Below are positions 17,697 to 26,812 of a stretch of 64,000 nt of DNA, piece after piece. The notes beneath the pieces were generated by a model. The model made no database searches. It was not told the DNA's origin and saw nothing but the letters and a program-made list of their open reading frames with translations. Each line of letters starts with the position of its first letter. Position 1 is the first letter of the stretch. A program made the position numbers and the translations under genes. The stretch comes from Chlorogloea purpurea SAG 13.99 (lineage in GTDB: Bacteria; Cyanobacteriota; Cyanobacteriia; Cyanobacteriales; Microcystaceae), in assembly GCA_016903695.1 (NCBI GenBank), contig JADQBB010000004.1:62001-126000 (forward strand). The letters are read 5' to 3'.

Positions 17697-19112
17697 TCAC
17701 TGTTTTTGTAACCCGTACAAGCGTTTAAATTCTCTCTGTTGTGCATTATGATCGACTATTGGCTCCACATAACCACAACGGTAACGCTCTAAATTAGAAA
17801 TTTTGCCGCTAATTAAAAATTCAGTGTCGATCGATCCCAACTCCGGCAACCAGCGTCTAATATATTCCCCATCGGCATCGAATTTTTGAGCTTGAGTGGC
17901 GGGATTGAAAATCCGCAGGGGTTTAGGGTCCATACCGCAGGAAGCGCTCCACTGCCAACCCCCATTATTAGCGGATAAATCACCGTCATAAAGTTTTTTC
18001 ATAAAATATTCTTCCCCCCGCTGCCAATTAATAATCAAGTCCTTGCATAAAAAACTGGCCACGATCATCCGACAGCGATTGTGCATCCAGCCGGTTTCAT
18101 TCATCCCGCGCATAGCGGCATCGACGATCGGATAACCGGTTTTCCCCTCGCACCAAGCTTGAAAATGTTCTTCGTTATCAGACCAAGGAAAATCTAAAAA
18201 CTCTTTCCGGTAAGGCTCATGAGCTAATCGGGGCAAGAAATACAAACCGTGTTGATAAAATTCCCGCCAGGCTAATTCCTGTTGCCAGGTCGTCACCCCT
18301 TGCAAAGCTTCATCGGAGCGACAGTTATCGGCTATCTTAAGCGTAGCATCCCAGACTGTACGAACACCGATCGCCCCGAATTTCATGGCGGCACTGAGTC
18401 GGGATGTACCGTCATTGGCCGGAAAATTGCGTTCCTCCCCGTAAGCTTCGATACTGCCGGTGCAAAATTCTTCTAATCTTTCTAGAGCCGAAGTTTCTCC
18501 AGGAGAGAGCATGAAACCATTATCCCAGACGAAACCTAAATCTTTCGCGGAAGGTAGATCAATGGATTCTGTCCTAGCTATTTCCTCGGCGGTCAAACCC
18601 TGAAAATTTTCGGGGCGGGGTAAAGGGGCCGCCTTCTGTTTTTGTCGCCAATTTTTCCAGAAAGGGGTATAGACCGTATAAAATTGCCCCGCCATAGAAA
18701 CTACATCCCCTGGGGCGTGCAATAGTTGATCCCAGAAAGTTTCTACGGGTATGCCCTTCTGTTTAAAAGCCTCCTGTACCTTTTCGTCTCTCTGTCGCCC
18801 GTAAGGTTCTATATCTAGATTAAAGAATAAAGAGTGAGCGTTTAAGGCAGAAGCTAGTTCCGGTAAAGTTTCTGATGGCTCACCTCGAAGAATCAGTAAT
18901 TGACCGCCCTGTTGACGGTAACTGTCCTGTAATTGCCGCAAACAACCCAGCATATAGGCTACTCTAGCGGGTGCGGGTTGTGTTTTCTGTAAAAGATGGG
19001 GATCGAGGCAGAATACCCCCACTACTCGGGGGCTACGTTGACGGGCGGCGGTCAACCCCACATTATCCGACAAGCGTAAATCCCGCCGATGCCAAAACAA
19101 TACTACTGACAT
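17697..19112 (-). CDS. phr: Class I deoxyribodipyrimidine (CPD) photolyase
   Basis: Repairs UV-induced cyclobutane pyrimidine dimers using blue light and reduced FAD. 471 residues. The N-terminal antenna domain starts MSVVLFWHRRDLRLSDNVGL. The FAD domain shows NDGTSRLSAAMKFGAIGVRT, TTWQQELAWREFYQHGLYFL, TGYPIVDAAMRGMNETGWMH and ANNGGWQWSASCGMDP. The layout resembles the Synechococcus enzyme that uses 8-HDF as antenna. It is the downstream neighbour of the KaiB-domain gene on the same strand, separated by 129 bases. Confidence 0.95.
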   Translation of the reverse strand: MSVVLFWHRRDLRLSDNVGLTAARQRSPRVVGVFCLDPHLLQKTQPAPARVAYMLGCLRQLQDSYRQQGGQLLILRGEPSETLPELASALNAHSLFFNLDIEPYGRQRDEKVQEAFKQKGIPVETFWDQLLHAPGDVVSMAGQFYTVYTPFWKNWRQKQKAAPLPRPENFQGLTAEEIARTESIDLPSAKDLGFVWDNGFMLSPGETSALERLEEFCTGSIEAYGEERNFPANDGTSRLSAAMKFGAIGVRTVWDATLKIADNCRSDEALQGVTTWQQELAWREFYQHGLYFLPRLAHEPYRKEFLDFPWSDNEEHFQAWCEGKTGYPIVDAAMRGMNETGWMHNRCRMIVASFLCKDLIINWQRGEEYFMKKLYDGDLSANNGGWQWSASCGMDPKPLRIFNPATQAQKFDADGEYIRRWLPELGSIDTEFLISGKISNLERYRCGYVEPIVDHNAQQREFKRLYGLQKQ

Positions 19113-19241
19113 TTTTAAATCCTTCGTCTTAGTATTTCTAGATTAACAAGTTCAGTCGTATTAAGACACTAACCTGGCAACATAAGCAAAAAGACAACAA
19201 TACAAGGTTGGGTAATCCACTAACAGAAACTATCCCAAATA

Positions 19242-19982
19242 TCAATTAGCGATAATTTGTAAAACCCTAGATAAATCCTCGAACTCGCCGACGATTCTTT
19301 TAACCGGTTCGGGCCAGACCCTTACTAAAGTGGGAATAGCAGATACATGATTGGATTCGGCCTGGTCCGGATGCTGGGAAACATCGATCACTTTGAGAGT
19401 ATAAGGATGGCGTAATTCCTGTTCTAATATTTGATGTATTGCCTCTAAAGTGTGTTTCGTACTGGCATTATTACCGGAAACGAACAATCTTAAAATATAA
19501 CTCTGGGGATTATTATTAATTGATGCCGATAACTCATTAATCCTCTCCATTTGAGCATCTTTAGGCGAGTAACGAATTATAAGATCGTGAGACTCCCATA
19601 ATTGGGGAAATTTAGTACGATAACTTTCCAGTAATATCGGACTACAATATTCATCCTGCCAAGGCGCAACTTTCCACACTCGATCGTCTATCCCGAAGAG
19701 AAGATCCAGTAAAGATTGGTAACGTTGCACCGCCGGATATAGTTCCGCTATGGTAATCACTTTTTGTGTCGATTGATCGCGCCATCGATCGACCGTAGCC
19801 GTATAACCAGGCACGAGAAAATGGGGAGGCTCAACCAATCCCAACGTATCCTGTAGGGCGGCACATAAATTCAAATGCCACTGACTACCCTTATGGGGAT
19901 CAATACCATAGATCAGATCGCCGCCCGGTGTAAACAAGGCGATCCCCTTAAATAAAGGAGGTAAAGTGACCGAGTTAGTCAT
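19242..19982 (-). CDS. Protein with C-terminal KaiB-like domain
   Basis: 246 residues. Residues about 161-244 match the KaiB thioredoxin-like fold: SYILRLFVSGNNASTKHTLE, LRHPYTLKVIDVSQHPDQAE and SAIPTLVRVWPEPVKRIVGE. Classical KaiB is only about 100 residues and starts at that domain. Here about 160 residues precede it, containing FKGIALFTPGGDLIYGIDP and LLDLLFGIDDRVWKVAPWQD, which I do not recognise. KaiA and KaiC are absent nearby, so this is a KaiB relative and probably not the core clock protein. It lies 71 bases downstream of pilT on the same strand. Confidence 0.86.
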   Translation of the reverse strand: MTNSVTLPPLFKGIALFTPGGDLIYGIDPHKGSQWHLNLCAALQDTLGLVEPPHFLVPGYTATVDRWRDQSTQKVITIAELYPAVQRYQSLLDLLFGIDDRVWKVAPWQDEYCSPILLESYRTKFPQLWESHDLIIRYSPKDAQMERINELSASINNNPQSYILRLFVSGNNASTKHTLEAIHQILEQELRHPYTLKVIDVSQHPDQAESNHVSAIPTLVRVWPEPVKRIVGEFEDLSRVLQIIAN

Positions 19983-20053
19983 AGTGTTTCCTGGTGGCAG
20001 TAACTCTAAGTTACTAAACTCTCGCCCTTTACCCTTATTCCTTCACTTTTTTT

Positions 20054-21298
20054 CTATACTCTGCCCCGTAACATCATCGCCAATTCATTAGGAATAGGCG
20101 ACATTTCTAAAGCAGTTTCTTCTGTAATTCTTCCCTCTTGATACAGTTGGAATAAAGATTGATTTGTTGTCACCATCCCGTCGTATTCTCCCTCCTTCAT
20201 GAGTTCAACGATCTCATCATTTTTGCCACTGCGAATATAATCCTTAACCGTTTCCGTATTGATTAAAATATCGTGAAAAGCAGCCCGTTTCCCGTCTGTA
20301 GTCCTACATAAACCCTGAGAGATGATCGATACCAAGGATTCAGCGATAGCTACCCGCATCGATTCCCTTTCCTCAGCCGTATATAAAGTTAAGATCCTTT
20401 CCAAAGTTTTCACCGCACTATTGGTGTGTAGCGTTCCCATTACCAAGTGACCTGTTTGGGCGGCTTTTAAAGCCGTGTTCACCGTTTCTTTGTCCCGCAT
20501 CTCACCCACGAGAATGATGTCCGGGTCTTCCCGCAGAGATGCTTTTAAAGCGTTATCAAATTTTAAAGTATTTAAACCTACTTCCCTTTGTTTGATCAGG
20601 GAGCGGCGACTTTGGTGGACGAATTCGATCGGGTCTTCGATGGTCACGATATGTTTAGCGAACTCTTTATTAATATAATCAATCATCGCCGCCATGGTAG
20701 TGGATTTACCCGACCCGGTAGGGCCGGTGATCAAGATCAAACCCTTGTGAACGTGACACACTTCGCAAAACACCATCGGTAAGCGCAACTGTTCGATCGT
20801 GAGGATTTTGATGGGGATGAGACGCAACACCATAGCGTGACCGCGCAGAGTATCAAAAACGTTGATCCGCACCCTGGCGAAGTCGTATTGAGTCGCACCG
20901 TCGAACTCCAGATCCTTTTTAAACTTTTGAATTTCTTCTTCGGTGAGAATTTCTCGTAACCAGCTCATAAAAGTATTGTGGTCGATTTCCGGGTAATCGA
21001 GAATCAGCATCTCACCCCGATCGCGCATCCGCGGCTGTTCCCCCACTCCGAGGTGAACGTCCGAATAACCCTCATCGAAAGCTGTTTTTACCAATTGAGC
21101 TAAACTGGGTTGACCTTGTGCCCTTCCTTGAGAGGTGCGAGGCTGGGCCGGTTGAGGTGATGGCGGTGGGGCCAGAGGAATTTTATTTCCTTGGGGCATC
21201 GTCTGCACCGTTTTAGCCGGGCCGCTGGGAGCGCCGAAATCGCTCGGTAGGGGGGGGACAGGTAGAGGTGGCATCGAGGGGCGTGGAGTTTGAGTCAT
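20054..21298 (-). CDS. pilT: Type IV pilus retraction ATPase
   Basis: Hexameric cytoplasmic motor that retracts type IV pili for twitching motility and DNA uptake. 414 residues from the ATG at 21298; an in-frame TTG six codons upstream is unneeded. The first 60 residues are Pro-rich (PRPSMPPLPVPPLPSDFGAP). The core has Walker A GPTGSGKST, Asp box ITIEDPIEF-type VTIEDPIEFVHQ, Walker B ILVGEMRD and His box GHLVMGTLHT. The PilT-type C-terminus is AMMLRGRV. The Pro-rich lead is common in cyanobacterial PilT. Confidence 0.95.
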   Translation of the reverse strand: MTQTPRPSMPPLPVPPLPSDFGAPSGPAKTVQTMPQGNKIPLAPPPSPQPAQPRTSQGRAQGQPSLAQLVKTAFDEGYSDVHLGVGEQPRMRDRGEMLILDYPEIDHNTFMSWLREILTEEEIQKFKKDLEFDGATQYDFARVRINVFDTLRGHAMVLRLIPIKILTIEQLRLPMVFCEVCHVHKGLILITGPTGSGKSTTMAAMIDYINKEFAKHIVTIEDPIEFVHQSRRSLIKQREVGLNTLKFDNALKASLREDPDIILVGEMRDKETVNTALKAAQTGHLVMGTLHTNSAVKTLERILTLYTAEERESMRVAIAESLVSIISQGLCRTTDGKRAAFHDILINTETVKDYIRSGKNDEIVELMKEGEYDGMVTTNQSLFQLYQEGRITEETALEMSPIPNELAMMLRGRV

Positions 21299-21729
21299 AG
21301 TCTGAGTTCGTGTCAACAGTTATTTTCTTTTATTATTCCCCTCTCGCCCTGTTTTGTAACATCCCCAGGGCCCTATCTCCCTCTTAACTCCTATTCTGAG
21401 AAAGTCATCTATCTTTGTAAATATTTGTAAGTGAATTTTCTTTGTTTATTGAACAGATGTTCTAGTAAAATTCTCAATTGCTTTCTCAGAGCAGGGATCA
21501 ATAAATAAAGTATTATTTCTAGGTGTTTCTCTATAAGAATTGATTGTAAACTTTCTTATCAAGATTAGCGATTACTGTAAAGGATTAAACACATACCATA
21601 GATTTTCGGCGATGAATGTAAATTTATATGAGGAATAGCTTATCTTTATCAGTGTTTTTTCTATACTGATGTTCATTAACTTTTTCATAATCAAGTTATT
21701 ACGGAAACCGCTCACACGAGGAAAAGACT
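21299..21729. other. Intergenic region of about 430 bases, pilT to small membrane protein
   Basis: The region lies between divergent genes. It contains an HLR1-like site at 21414-21431 and is otherwise AT-rich, with no convincing small gene. A GAGG (21718-21722) provides the ribosome site of the plus-strand gene. Confidence 0.5.
21414..21431 (-). promoter_or_regulatory. Candidate HLR1 (RpaB) binding site
   Basis: On the minus strand the sequence is CTTACAAATATTTACAAA, close to the consensus (G/T)TTACA(T/A)(T/A)NN(G/T)TTACA(T/A)(T/A). Only the first base departs. It is 116 bases upstream of the pilT start and 299 before the plus-strand gene. Confidence 0.4.
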
Positions 21730-22104
21730 ATGCAGGCAGCACACAGAGACAATTGGGGATACTTCGGTTCATTATTCGTGGTAAAAAGCTTTTTAATCTG
21801 GAGCTTTATCCTCACGGTATGCTTATTAGTAGTGGGATTTCCACTGATAGTTCTAATGATGACAGTGGGAGCTTTATCAGCGATCGTTCTACACTCGGTC
21901 TTACCAGGCAGTTCCGTCCTATTAGTAGCGGGAACGATTTTAAGTTTAAATTTGATGGTCATCCTCGCATCCGCCGCTATTTTAGCTGTTAAAGGCGTTC
22001 ATCCCCACGAGATTCACTGGTTCAGATGGTTACAGCCCGATGATAAATTGAACCCCACCACGGTCTTCGCCTCCTGTCCCCTGACCTGTAATGTAGTCAG
22101 ATAA
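21730..22104 (+). CDS. Small integral membrane protein, 124 residues
   Basis: Three hydrophobic segments at about residues 20-38, 42-60 and 62-86. The polar N-terminus is MQAAHRDNWGYFGSLFVVKS and the C-terminus has a short cytoplasmic or lumenal tail (HPHEIHWFRWLQPDDKLNPT). I do not recognise a named family. The ATG at 21730 has GAGG upstream. A longer frame on the other phase from 21669 has no such site. It ends with an intrinsic terminator that lies inside the convergent RND gene. Confidence 0.72.
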   Translation: MQAAHRDNWGYFGSLFVVKSFLIWSFILTVCLLVVGFPLIVLMMTVGALSAIVLHSVLPGSSVLLVAGTILSLNLMVILASAAILAVKGVHPHEIHWFRWLQPDDKLNPTTVFASCPLTCNVVR

Positions 22105-22121
22105 AAGTTTTCAGCTATGGA

Positions 22122-25100
22122 TTACAAGCTAGTGCTACCCGGTAATACCGGGTTTTTTTGGCGCCGGCCGCTAAATATATCGTGCAGTAGCACGTAAAGG
22201 CAGGGAATAATAAACAGGGTCAATACAGTAGCCAAAGCCAAACCGGAGAAAACCACAATACCGAGGGGTTGTAAAAACTCCCCACCCTGACCCGTACCGA
22301 GGGCGAGGGGAAACATCCCGACCACGGTGGTGATCGTCGTCATCAACACCGGTCGCAATCGCCCCGGAGAAGCTCGAAGAATCGCAACTCTCCTAGAACA
22401 GCCATCCCGCTCGCGGATTTGGTTCGCCAATTCCACCATGATAATAGCGTTATTAACGACGATACCCACCAGTAACACCGCCCCCACGATCACCGTAGCG
22501 CCGATCGCAGTCCGGGTCACGTACAGCCCTAATATCCCCCCCGCCAGAGCTAGGGGCAAAGTAAACATGATCACCAAAGGATCGACGAGAGAATTGTACT
22601 GCACCGCCATGACCACGAACACCAAGAACGCCGCCAGTCCCCCCAACAAAGGTAAAGCATCCTGGATCTGGCGAACGCTCTCGGCCGACACACTAGGAAG
22701 ACGGGTGATCCCGGACGGCAACTCAACCTGGTTCACCAGACGATCGACCTCCTCCAAAGCCGACCCCAAACTCGCCCCCTCGTTAAGCGTACCGGCGATC
22801 AAAAACACCTGACGCTGGTTAATCCGTTGAATCTGACCTGGAGCCTCACCGGTGCGAATCCGGGTCACATTACCGAGGCGGACTAAATGATTATCTTCCG
22901 TGAATAGAGGTAGATCCGCCAGTTGCGAGGGACGCTCGATCGATTCCCGTTCCAATTGTACCCGCACATCCACCAAGCGATTGCCCCGCTGAAGTTGCGT
23001 CGGTATCGTCCCCTCGATCGCCATCTGGATCACGAACCCCACATCCTGGGTATTGAGAGCTAGATCGGCCGCTCTTTCTCGATCGATGTCGATCTGTAAC
23101 TCCGGTTGTCGAGCGTCCGCGTCGGGTCGATAATTAGCCTGCTGCGCTCCATCCAAGGCGTTAAGCACTTCCCGCCCCGCCCGTTCCAGATTCCGGGTAT
23201 CCTCCCCTTGGAGCATCACGTCCACATCCGCCCGCACCGGGGAATTATTAAGGATCAAACCCCGCACCTGCCCCGGACTGAGGCGGAGACGAATATCCGC
23301 GAGATTGAGTCGCGCCAGTTCCCCATTAGCCGCCGAGACGTATTTCTCTACATCCGTGCCAGGTTTGAGAGCGATCGTACTCGAACCGCGCAGGGGATTT
23401 TCCGTGGTGTTAGCCCCGAAGAGAAACCCACCGGAAGTAGTGAAAACATATTCCGTATCCGGCAATGCCAACAAAATTTTATCCACCGCGTCCATCACCT
23501 TCTTATTAGTCGCCAGAGGCGTACCCGCGGGGAATAAAGCGATCAAATTAGCTTGACCGGTGTTGATCCTGGGGAGAATTTCCTGGGGTATCTGGCGCAC
23601 CACCGCGATACTACCCGCCCCCAGCACCAGAAAACACATGAGAACCACGCCAATGCGCCAACGCAGTACCCGCTCGAGAAAAGTTCCGTAACTCTTCGTC
23701 GCTGCCACGAAAGACCCGTTAAAAGCCACCAATAAAGGAAAATGACTGATATTACTACTCCAGGGAATGGCGAGAAGACGGGAAGCCAGAACCGGAACCA
23801 CGGTAACAGCCACCAAAATCGAAGCGGCCACCGCGAAAGAGATAGTAAGTATCAATTCGTTGAATAGAAGAGCGATGAAACCGCCGATGAGCAGAAACGG
23901 TAACACCGCCACTAGATTCGTCGCCGTGGACGCTACCAGCGCCGACTCTACCGCCCGCCCGCTGGCGGCGGCGCTTTCCCGTAACTGGGCCGGTTTCAGT
24001 TTCGCTCTACCGTCTTTACCAGGGGTCATCCCCGCATCCTCGGCGATCGTTTCCAACATGACGATCGAGTTATCCACGACTATGCCCACCCCCAGGGCCA
24101 ATCCCCCCAAACTGAAAACATTCAGGGATAAACCGGATAACTTCATCAGGATGATAGCCGTCAAGGTGGCGAGGGGAATAGCCAGGACAATGATCAAGGT
24201 TTGACGGAAAGAACCGAGAAACAGTAGTACCGCGAGCGCGGCTAACGCCGTACCGATCAAACCCGAACCCGTAACGTTAGATATGGCGTTATTGATAAAT
24301 ACCGACTCATCGAGAGTAGGCAGCAACTGGGTGTCTGCCGGGATCAAACCCGTGTCTCGCAACTCTTGTAGGCGTTGTTTCACCGCTTCTACCACGGCGA
24401 TCGTATTAGCATCCGGTTGTTTTTGAATACTCACCTTAACCGCCGGTTGTCCGTTGAGGGAGACGAAAAGCCGCTGCTCGGCAGACCCATCGATCACCTC
24501 GGCGAAATCTCTCAGATAAACGCGGCGGGAGCCGTCTTCTGTATCTCCCACCCGGAAAGTAAGATCGCGGATTTCCCGGGGGTTTTTAAAGCGTCCGATC
24601 GTGCGGGTGAGAGGTTCGGATAACCTGCCGAGAATGCGCCCCCCGGACAAATCTTGATTCGACTCGCGCAGCTCGTCCAACACATCATTAATGCCCACTC
24701 CCAAGGCTTGGAGGCGGTTCAGGTCAAGGCGTACCTGCACCTCTTCCTCTAAGCCTCCCGATACATCCACCGCGGCCACCCCAGCTACCACGTTCAATTC
24801 TCGCGCCAGTTCCTCATCGGCGAAAACTCTCAACTGTAGCGAATCGAGGGTATTAGAAGCCAAAGCCAACTCGTAAACCGGCAACTGCGAGGGATCGACT
24901 TTGAATAGACGCGGCTCCTCGATCGTGTCCGGGAGATTATTCCGCGCCCGGTTAAAAGCCGCCGTCGCGTCGTTGAGAGCTTGATCGATGTTTCCCCCTG
25001 GTTCAAAGTAGAGATCGACGCTCACCTGCCCCTCACGAGTCTGGGAATACACTTGCACCACTCCTTCGGTAGCTGAAAGAGCTTCTTCTAAAGGTCGGGT

Positions 25101-25313
25101 GATCTCATCGATGGCCACATCGGGGGAAATTCCAGGGGCTTCCAATCTCACCCCGATGCGGGGATAGGTGATAGAGGGCAGGAGATCCACCTGGAGGTTT
25201 AAGAGGAAATATACTCCCACCACGATCACCGCTAAAGTGACCATCAGCGTGCCGATGTGCTGACGGATGGCGAGGGCGCTGATACTGAAACCGGACGGTG
25301 GCTGCTTCTCCAT
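22122..25313 (-). CDS. RND multidrug efflux transporter, HAE1/AcrB type
   Basis: 1063 residues, the usual length of an AcrB-type proton-driven pump of the plasma membrane. The first helix is QHIGTLMVTLAVIVVGVYFL. The porter and docking domains and the central block of helices (GLALGVGIVVDNSIVMLETI; VGIVVNNAIIMVELANQIRE) are in order. The acidic-basic relay residues appear as VVDNSIVM. It is 6 bases downstream of its adaptor gene, so the two form an operon. An outer-membrane TolC partner is not encoded here. The substrate is unknown. Confidence 0.94.
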   Translation of the reverse strand: MEKQPPSGFSISALAIRQHIGTLMVTLAVIVVGVYFLLNLQVDLLPSITYPRIGVRLEAPGISPDVAIDEITRPLEEALSATEGVVQVYSQTREGQVSVDLYFEPGGNIDQALNDATAAFNRARNNLPDTIEEPRLFKVDPSQLPVYELALASNTLDSLQLRVFADEELARELNVVAGVAAVDVSGGLEEEVQVRLDLNRLQALGVGINDVLDELRESNQDLSGGRILGRLSEPLTRTIGRFKNPREIRDLTFRVGDTEDGSRRVYLRDFAEVIDGSAEQRLFVSLNGQPAVKVSIQKQPDANTIAVVEAVKQRLQELRDTGLIPADTQLLPTLDESVFINNAISNVTGSGLIGTALAALAVLLFLGSFRQTLIIVLAIPLATLTAIILMKLSGLSLNVFSLGGLALGVGIVVDNSIVMLETIAEDAGMTPGKDGRAKLKPAQLRESAAASGRAVESALVASTATNLVAVLPFLLIGGFIALLFNELILTISFAVAASILVAVTVVPVLASRLLAIPWSSNISHFPLLVAFNGSFVAATKSYGTFLERVLRWRIGVVLMCFLVLGAGSIAVVRQIPQEILPRINTGQANLIALFPAGTPLATNKKVMDAVDKILLALPDTEYVFTTSGGFLFGANTTENPLRGSSTIALKPGTDVEKYVSAANGELARLNLADIRLRLSPGQVRGLILNNSPVRADVDVMLQGEDTRNLERAGREVLNALDGAQQANYRPDADARQPELQIDIDRERAADLALNTQDVGFVIQMAIEGTIPTQLQRGNRLVDVRVQLERESIERPSQLADLPLFTEDNHLVRLGNVTRIRTGEAPGQIQRINQRQVFLIAGTLNEGASLGSALEEVDRLVNQVELPSGITRLPSVSAESVRQIQDALPLLGGLAAFLVFVVMAVQYNSLVDPLVIMFTLPLALAGGILGLYVTRTAIGATVIVGAVLLVGIVVNNAIIMVELANQIRERDGCSRRVAILRASPGRLRPVLMTTITTVVGMFPLALGTGQGGEFLQPLGIVVFSGLALATVLTLFIIPCLYVLLHDIFSGRRQKNPVLPGSTSL
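22137..22159 (+). terminator. Intrinsic terminator on + strand inside the RND gene 3' end
   Basis: ACCCGG / CCGGGT with TAATA loop followed by seven T. It serves the small membrane protein gene that ends at 22104. It overlaps codons near the C-terminus of the convergent RND pump (NPVLPGSTSL). Confidence 0.72.
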
Positions 25314-25319
25314 GAGAAC

Positions 25320-26603
25320 TTAGTCCTTCTCCGATAAAAAACTGATCCTCACCCCCGCCCCATCTTTAAGGCGATCACCACCCCGCACCACGAAGGATTC
25401 GCCCGCCCGTAAGCCAGACAGGATCTCCACCTGTTCATCGGAGCGCTCGCCTATCTCCACCTTTCTCTCGGCTACCGTCGCTTCCTCTCCCTCGCCCCTA
25501 ACCACGAACAAAGTCGCCGCCCTCTCTTTTCCCGAATCCTGTTTCAAAGCGGTTTCGGGAACTATAATCCGGGGCGGAGAAGGTTGGGCGAAACTCACCC
25601 GCGCCAGTAAACCAGCCCGGATAAGGCGATCGGGATTGGGGATAGCTACCTCCACAGGAATCAAGCGAGCGGTAGGGTCGGCCGCAGGGGATATTTCCCT
25701 TACCCTACCCGTGAAAGATTTACCCGGAAAAGCATCCAACCGTACCCGCGCGCTCTGCCCCAAGCGAATGTCGTTCAATTCCAATTCCGAAATCCGCACC
25801 ACGATTTTTACTTGGCTTAAATCGCCCAATCTAAGGATCTCGTTTCCAGGTTGGGCCAGATCCCCAGGTTCGGCTGCCCTCGTCAATACCGAGCCATCGA
25901 CCGGGGAGGTGAGGGTCGTATAGGACTGCCGCTGAGCTGCCCTCGCTACCAGGGCGTTTTGTGCCGTCACCCGTCGCCCCGCCGCACTGACAGCCTGTTG
26001 GCGATTTTTCACCTGTTGCTGGGCCGATCGCACGGCTTGTTCTGCTGTTAGCTTGGTGGTGCGGGCGATTTCGGCTTCTTGGGCGGAAATCGCTCCCTCT
26101 TTATAAAGGAATTGCAAGCGCGCCGCGTTGGTTTTCGCTTGATTTAATTCTAGTTGCGCTCTCTGTACTAACGCCCTCGCTTCGTCTACCTCCGCCCTGA
26201 GACTGGCTACTTCCGCCTGTCGGGCCGCCGATTCGGCGTTCGCCTGCGCCACTTCTTGTTCGAGGCCGTGATCGTCTAGTCTTACTAGAACTTGCCCCTG
26301 TTTTACACTCGCACCTACATCCACGGTTATATCCGACACCTGCCCCTCTACACGCGATCGCAGGGAAATTTCTTTATAGGGGATGGTGGTTCCCGTGTAG
26401 TCTCTAGCTTGTTCTAATTTACCTTGTTTGGCGATCGCAACATCCACGGCCACCGCTTTCTGTTCCAGGTTGGGGGCATTTTGGCTATCCACCGCGGGAC
26501 TGCAACCGTAAGCGAGAAATAGTAATGCCGGAAGTCCGAGCCACCGGAAAGCCTTTTGCCTCGACGATGATTCGGGAGAGAGAGAAGTGGGAAGCGGCAA
26601 CAT
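25320..26603 (-). CDS. RND efflux periplasmic adaptor, membrane fusion protein
   Basis: 427 residues. The N-terminus has a signal peptide ending in a lipobox (LFLAYGCSP), so it is a lipoprotein. The lipoyl half reads RSRVEGQVSDITVDVGASVK and QGQVLVRLDD. A long helical hairpin rich in Ala/Gln/Glu (residues about 130-225) is followed by the beta-barrel part LTSPVDGSVLTRAAEPGDLA. It couples the pump downstream to an outer-membrane channel. It precedes the pump gene by 6 bases. Confidence 0.93.
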   Translation of the reverse strand: MLPLPTSLSPESSSRQKAFRWLGLPALLFLAYGCSPAVDSQNAPNLEQKAVAVDVAIAKQGKLEQARDYTGTTIPYKEISLRSRVEGQVSDITVDVGASVKQGQVLVRLDDHGLEQEVAQANAESAARQAEVASLRAEVDEARALVQRAQLELNQAKTNAARLQFLYKEGAISAQEAEIARTTKLTAEQAVRSAQQQVKNRQQAVSAAGRRVTAQNALVARAAQRQSYTTLTSPVDGSVLTRAAEPGDLAQPGNEILRLGDLSQVKIVVRISELELNDIRLGQSARVRLDAFPGKSFTGRVREISPAADPTARLIPVEVAIPNPDRLIRAGLLARVSFAQPSPPRIIVPETALKQDSGKERAATLFVVRGEGEEATVAERKVEIGERSDEQVEILSGLRAGESFVVRGGDRLKDGAGVRISFLSEKD

Positions 26604-26812
26604 GATCTTTATACTAGGTAACTCGATAAAAATCTTAACAATTGCCGTTCGCCGCTGCTATCACTCTAAGTAATGATTTGTAATTTCTTGACTCCCGAAT
26701 ACTTTGGTTCACAGAAAGCGATCGACGACCGTAACTTTTGCTATTGTTAAAAAAAGCGGAATTATCGAGATCTTTACCTTTAATATTTACCGCTATTATT
26801 TCCTTTTTTCCT

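Noticed and set aside
21669..21992. Alternative frame over the small membrane protein
   Set aside because: The other frame at 21730 has the ribosome site and a coherent three-helix membrane protein.
22327..24876. Several plus-strand frames opposite the RND gene
   Set aside because: They are composition-driven shadows with no family features; the RND frame is full length and intact.
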